DNA of 64,000 bases from Apostichopus japonicus (Eukaryota; Echinodermata; Holothuroidea; Aspidochirotida; Stichopodidae), in the NCBI RefSeq assembly GCF_037975245.1, contig NC_092580.1:28979501-29043500 (forward strand). Direction: 5' to 3'. Positions 60,647-64,000 of the stretch are shown here, piece after piece. Within the stretch, counting starts at the first letter, position 1. Each line of letters opens with the position of its first letter. The notes under the pieces were generated by a model, which was given only the letters and a program-made list of their open reading frames with translations, ran no database searches and had not been told where the DNA came from. Position numbers and translations under genes: made by a program.

Positions 60647-61268
60647 CTAAAAAGAAAGCAAAAATGGTAGTGATCATATATATAAGTAAAGTGAATAGTT
60701 TGTTGTTTGCAATGGGTTTTTAAAGAACATCAAAACATGCAGCCAAAAGCAACAGAAGAACAGAATAGCATAAAGGAAGGCTAAATTTATAAATTTAAAT
60801 GTTTTTAAACCTGTTTAGTGAATGGGAAAACAAAGCAAGATGAGCAAGAAAGAAAGAAAAAAAGGTTATGTATTTATGGAAATGTGAGGGAGAGAACAGG
60901 AGTATGGGAAGGGAACAAAGCAGAGATTACAGTTTTCTATTGACTGAGTTAATTGCAATCAATAAAGCATATAGTGTATACTAAAAATTTTTTAAAACAT
61001 AACCTATGCAATAGTTTGTTTGCAAAGATGGTGTTGATTGCAGTAGTTACATCTTCTAGGTAGAAATTTAATTTTCATCAGGATGATCCATATTCCTTCA
61101 CAATGAACTTTCAAAACATGTTGGTCTTATTTCAAATACTTTGTTTAAGATTAATTTTTAATTTCTAAATTCATGCATTCATGTTGTACTTGGTCTATTA
61201 AAACACAAATGACTTAATTACAGTACATGTTTAAGTCACAGTGTTGTCAGTACTTATGACATAGTTAC

Positions 61269-61454
61269 CTTCTGCAATTGCAGTCTCCTCTTTCCGCAGC
61301 TTTGTGTCACTCAGAGGAAGCGGTTGCTTGCCCCTTGTTGACTTTGCCTCCTGTGTACGCACCAAGGTACATTGCTGTCTTTCAACAGCGATGCTTACAT
61401 CACGGATGACCAAAACTGGCAGCAGCAAGTCCCTGTCAGAAGCATTTCTGCGTG
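61269..61454 (-). CDS. Transposase exon 2
   Basis: 186 nt, phase 1 to phase 1. It encodes about residues 7-68, including LLPVLVIRDVSIAVERQQ and a charged tail KLRKEETAIAE. Donor GAAG/GTAACT. No known domain is recognised. Confidence 0.75.
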
Positions 61455-63065
61455 CTAAAATAAGATATGACAAGATTAAGAACAAACTCATGCTAGACTT
61501 TCACAATGTGAAATCTAAACACTTTTGAGATAATTCTAACAAACTTAGAAAACTGCATGGCCTCCAGTCAAAATGATTCCAGCAAATGAAAAGACTATGA
61601 TTTTGAACACCTGGTTGTAATGTTTTGATTAGTATACATCAATCTAAAAGGAAATACTGCCCTCTGTTTTATGAAGTAAATAAATAACATGCATCATACA
61701 CAAGAAACAGATTGGTTGACAACAAAGAGTAACAGAATAAAACCATCATTATCATAACCATCGCTTTGTCTGTTTACTATCTTGAAACATCACACTGGTC
61801 TTATCAAATATATTTTAAGTATTCTTAAAAATTGGAGAAAAATTGAAGAAATTTAATTAAAGCATTGATCCAGTATCATTTCCAGCAATTAAATTTATAT
61901 CTGCTAGATCTAAACAATTTAAACAGAAGGGACAAAAGTAGGAAAATGTTGCATAGATGGAAAGGAACATTTAATTTCAAAGTATATTTTGATATGCTTT
62001 TGAGATGAGCAAAAAAATTAAAATGCTGTCAAATTCATTTTACCTCAATTACTAGGGCATAAAATGGAGCACATTTCCTCTAATATTTTAGGTGGTTCCA
62101 AATATCTTTTCAAACTTAGGTTAAGTTGGATATGTCATGTTAACAGTAATGATCTTTCCATTTCTTAGTGGGATGGGGTTTGAAATGCTTCTATGACTAA
62201 TTAGTTTCTTGTATATACCAGCACAGCAGTGATATGAAATTCTAATGGTAAGGGCCTACTTGTATAAAAAATGTGCCTTAACATAAGGCAATTTATTTCT
62301 CATATCTCACTGTTGATACACCTGTTTGATGCTCTATGAGGCAAGTCATCGTGGAGATATTGACTGCAAAAAGGGGTAATCATATCTTATTGATGTAACA
62401 TAGAAGGCTGTATAAGTAACTAATTTATTTAGTCTAACTAGTCTAGTGCAGTAAGTTAGTAGTACTAGTAGTACTACTTAGCATGGTGGGCTCATGATTG
62501 ACACAGTTCTGTATCCGAAATTTATCTAGGGAAACCCCAACCAAAACACTCAACTGTATCCGTTTTTGCATAAATGTGGCATCTTCGAAATGCAGTAATA
62601 ATCCCAGAATATTTATTCCTCTGTTCCTACACTACATAAAATTGTGTACAATGTCAACCCAAGATGATTGCCGTTCCTTTACACTGGCCCGAAATTGACA
62701 CATTAAGCTTATTGAAAGTGAAAGTATACAAAATTGTATACATTAATTGCCTCTGAAATTACTAGTTGCTACGCTCTGAATCTCTAAGGTCAGGCGGGTC
62801 AAGTCCCAGGGAGTAGTGGCACCATATTTTGAGGTAATTTTGGTTAATTTTAGGGAGCAAAATTTCTAAATGCAACTTGAAAAAAAATTGCGTAGCGTCT
62901 ATCGCTAAACTTTAAAAATCGCAGAACTAAGCTGCTACCATATAGTTGCATTAGGCTTTGCCACGCCTGTACTCGTAATCTCAAAATAACTAATTTTCAT
63001 CTTAAAAAACGTGAAAAGGGGCAAGAAATGCTCCGTTGACAAGAAATGAGCAGGTATCTTTTTAC
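61455..63065. other. First intron of the transposase gene, nothing else recognised
   Basis: 1.6 kb of AT-rich intron between exons 1 and 2. No repeat or other coding signal is seen. Confidence 0.5.
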
Positions 63066-63084
63066 CTTGTGAAGATAAAAGCAT
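63066..63084 (-). CDS. Transposase exon 1 (start, 19 nt)
   Basis: ATGCTTTTATCTTCACAAG followed by GTAAAAAG encodes MLLSSQ in phase 1. It was chosen as the start because it joins exon 2 in phase and lies 230 bp inside the right terminus, behind three CCAAT boxes. Such a small exon is uncertain without transcript data. Confidence 0.5.
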
Positions 63085-63156
63085 CGTTGATTCTACGAAC
63101 TGCTCAAATCGTTGGATCTGACAAATTTGTTGGTAAGGCAGCTATCGTTACTTCCG

Positions 63157-63254
63157 ATTGGTGCAACTGTAGAAACTGTAGACCATTGTAGACTGCCAAC
63201 CAATAGGGAAAGAGGACTCATAACTGTAGCACGAACTGTAGACTCTTGACCAAT
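63157..63254 (-). promoter_or_regulatory. Three CCAAT boxes upstream of the transposase start
   Basis: CCAAT occurs on the minus strand at 63157-63161 and on the plus strand at 63200-63204 and 63250-63254, between the transposase ATG (63084) and the right terminus. Clustered CCAAT boxes in either orientation are typical of promoters that bind NF-Y. The placement fits an element-borne promoter; activity is inferred. Confidence 0.5.
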
Positions 63255-63299
63255 CAGGAGCTTTCAACTGTAGACAACTGTAGACAGCATTGCACGTCG
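63167..63299. repeat. Right subterminal motifs of the transposon
   Basis: CTGTAG occurs at 63167, 63176, 63224, 63236, 63268 and 63278, with one TTGTAG at 63186. The inverted core ATTGCACGTCG is at 63289-63299. Repeated subterminal motifs of this kind commonly serve as transposase binding sites. Confidence 0.7.
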
Positions 63300-63315
63300 C
63301 TTGATTCGACATCTG

Positions 63316-63388
63316 CGATTCTCTCAAACGTAGAGAACTCGGGCGTATAATTTCTGGTAGTGGAGGACTGCGTTCGCGCTATCCTCCT
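63316..63388 (+). pseudogene. U1: U1 snRNA unit 3, 3' part
   Basis: 73 nt from CGATTCTCTCAAACG through the Sm site AATTTCTGG and the terminal stem-loop. It completes the gene begun at 47781. The unit spacer follows to 64000, and the upstream element of the next unit (TATTGTTCGGCAAGAAATAT, about 63958) begins just before the window ends. Confidence 0.93.
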
Positions 63389-64000
63389 TATATATATATA
63401 AACTAATTGCAACAAAAAGACAATTAAGTGTAGTATTGTACTCTTTGCCTGGCCCAGTCACCATACAATGTCGCAGAGAGGTTTTCAGATCTCGTCATGC
63501 AACCGATCACATGTAAAATCACTCTTCCCGCCCGCCTCCGACCCCTCCAAATATGTCCAATATTGAAACACCCAGTGCGCATGCGTGCGAATCGTACACT
63601 ACGTAAGCTGCCAATGCTTTGTAGGACACGGAATACAAGTACACTGATGTTTGTAAATCAAGATCTAGTATCATGTATATCTTATACCTTTCTGCCCTTC
63701 CATCCATTCACTGACTCTTAGAAGGACTACAAAATGATCAGCAAGCTTCTCCCTATTATGAGACATGCTCTGTTCAGTACAATAATATTAGTCACGTGAC
63801 CCACTAGGACGAAATTCCGGCCGGTGTGCTGTTGTTAAAGGTCTAGCCGTATAGCACTGTTAAATACCTGATCGAAACAGTTATTTACATAACTGTCAGC
63901 CTTTGCAGTGTAGCCTGTGACATGAAAGCTATTAAATATCGATTTAAAATATCGATTTATTGTTCGGCAAGAAATATCTGAGCTATTGACGCTTTTTCAT

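Larger units (their letters stand above)
52605..63084 (-). pseudogene. Dada-like DDE transposase gene, 11 exons, recently broken
   Basis: Exons: 63084-63066, 61454-61269, 60646-60511, 60260-59888, 59627-59465, 58968-58895, 58780-58397, 57856-57300, 56922-56753, 55817-55651 and 55007-52605. All junctions are AG/GT, phases match, and the total is 4,632 nt or 1,544 codons. Candidate catalytic residues are D739 (KFDSTKK), D808 (MYVDRGCC) and about E1003 (SNSLEGFH). Cys motifs occur in exon 8 (CPRNNCPAR, CSACRK) and near the C-terminus (CNLCGQ...H...C). From memory the exon 8-11 protein resembles a family recurrent in fish and invertebrate genomes whose N-terminal part is catalogued as DUF6729; this needs a search. 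Lesions are TAA at 54966-54968, a -1 frameshift near 54391-54401, a compensating shift near 53720 and TAG at 53607-53609. Confidence 0.78.
47873..63312 (-). mobile_element. Dada-like DNA transposon inserted in a U1 snRNA gene, 15.4 kb
   Basis: The boundaries come from comparison with intact U1 units. U1 sequence stops after GACCCCTG (47872) and resumes as CTGCGATTC (63313). The flanking duplication is CTG (3 bp), or 7 bp with two mismatches (ACCCCTG/ACATCTG). The 11-bp core CGACGTGCAAT occurs at 47886-47896 and inverted at 63289-63299, each exactly 13 bp from the proposed end. CTGTAG motifs cluster next to both cores. It contains an 11-exon DDE-like gene on the minus strand and two nested LINE fragments. 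Dada transposons are described in the literature as DDE elements that insert at set sites in U1, U6 and tRNA genes with 6-7 bp duplications; assignment here is by target and architecture, not by alignment. Confidence 0.75.
39846..64000 (+). repeat. Tandem U1 snRNA gene array, 851-bp unit, twice interrupted
   Basis: U1 genes start at 39962, 46079, 46930 and 47781, and the right half of the last resumes at 63316. Undisturbed starts are exactly 851 bp apart (46079, 46930, 47781). The first interval is 851 + 5,266 bp because a DIRS element sits in its spacer, and the fourth gene is split by a 15.4-kb transposon. Unit landmarks are the upstream TATTGTTCGGCAAGAAATAT box and the downstream spacer with CGCCTCCGCCCCTCCAA. 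The array starts at about 39846 and runs off the right end of the window. Confidence 0.93.

Noticed and set aside
47873-63312. Assembly chimera as explanation of the split U1 gene
   Set aside because: The junctions keep all 165 U1 nucleotides apart from a small duplication, and both ends carry symmetric inverted motifs, which a random mis-join would not produce. Raw-read support would still be desirable.

Overview
This window is eukaryotic nuclear DNA from an invertebrate animal. It is AT-rich, has long (TA)n and poly-G/poly-C tracts, many short GT-AG exons, tRNA and U1 snRNA genes, and dense transposable elements. A marine deuterostome such as an echinoderm fits, judging by the mix of DIRS, Tx1/L1-like and CR1-like retroelements and a ciliary PG-rich repeat gene. 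That placement is inference; nothing here fixes the species.

Region 1, about 10.2-34.7 kb: a single minus-strand host gene spread over about 24 kb. Seven small exons (plus a tentative terminal one) join in frame into a protein of about 333 residues with seven PGPxxY-type motifs, the signature of the sperm-tail PG-rich/SHIPPO (ODF3/CIMAP/STPG) family of axonemal microtubule proteins. Every intron is phase 1. Its introns hold (TA)n arrays, several terminal-inverted-repeat elements (two with perfect 8-bp target duplications), a perfect 17-bp hairpin and a tRNA-like gene with a UUA (UAA-reading) anticodon. The flanking 1-10 kb has no gene I can support, only small repeats.

Region 2, about 36.2-39.85 kb: two tRNA-Ser(CGA) genes in inverted orientation, each with the 3' end of the same Tx1/L1-like LINE lying against the tRNA 3' end; the right-hand LINE copy still shows a decayed reverse transcriptase.

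Region 3, 39.85 kb to the end of the window: a tandem array of U1 snRNA genes with an 851-bp unit, interrupted twice. A 5.27-kb DIRS-type tyrosine-recombinase retrotransposon (40282-45547) sits in the spacer of the first unit and has the diagnostic internal complementary region joining complements of both ends. A 15.4-kb DNA transposon (47873-63312) has split the fourth U1 gene after its nucleotide 92. Its ends carry an 11-bp inverted core exactly 13 bp from each terminus and clustered CTGTAG motifs. It holds an 11-exon minus-strand gene of about 1,540 codons with a DDE-like arrangement (DST, VDRGCC, NSLEGFH), now broken by two stops and two frameshifts. Position and content point to the Dada superfamily, known from the literature to target U1, U6 and tRNA genes. 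Two CR1-like LINE fragments are nested inside it.

Taken together, the right third of the window is a cluster of multicopy small-RNA genes used as landing sites by three unrelated classes of mobile element. The intact neighbouring units act as internal empty-site controls, which is why element boundaries can be given almost to the base.
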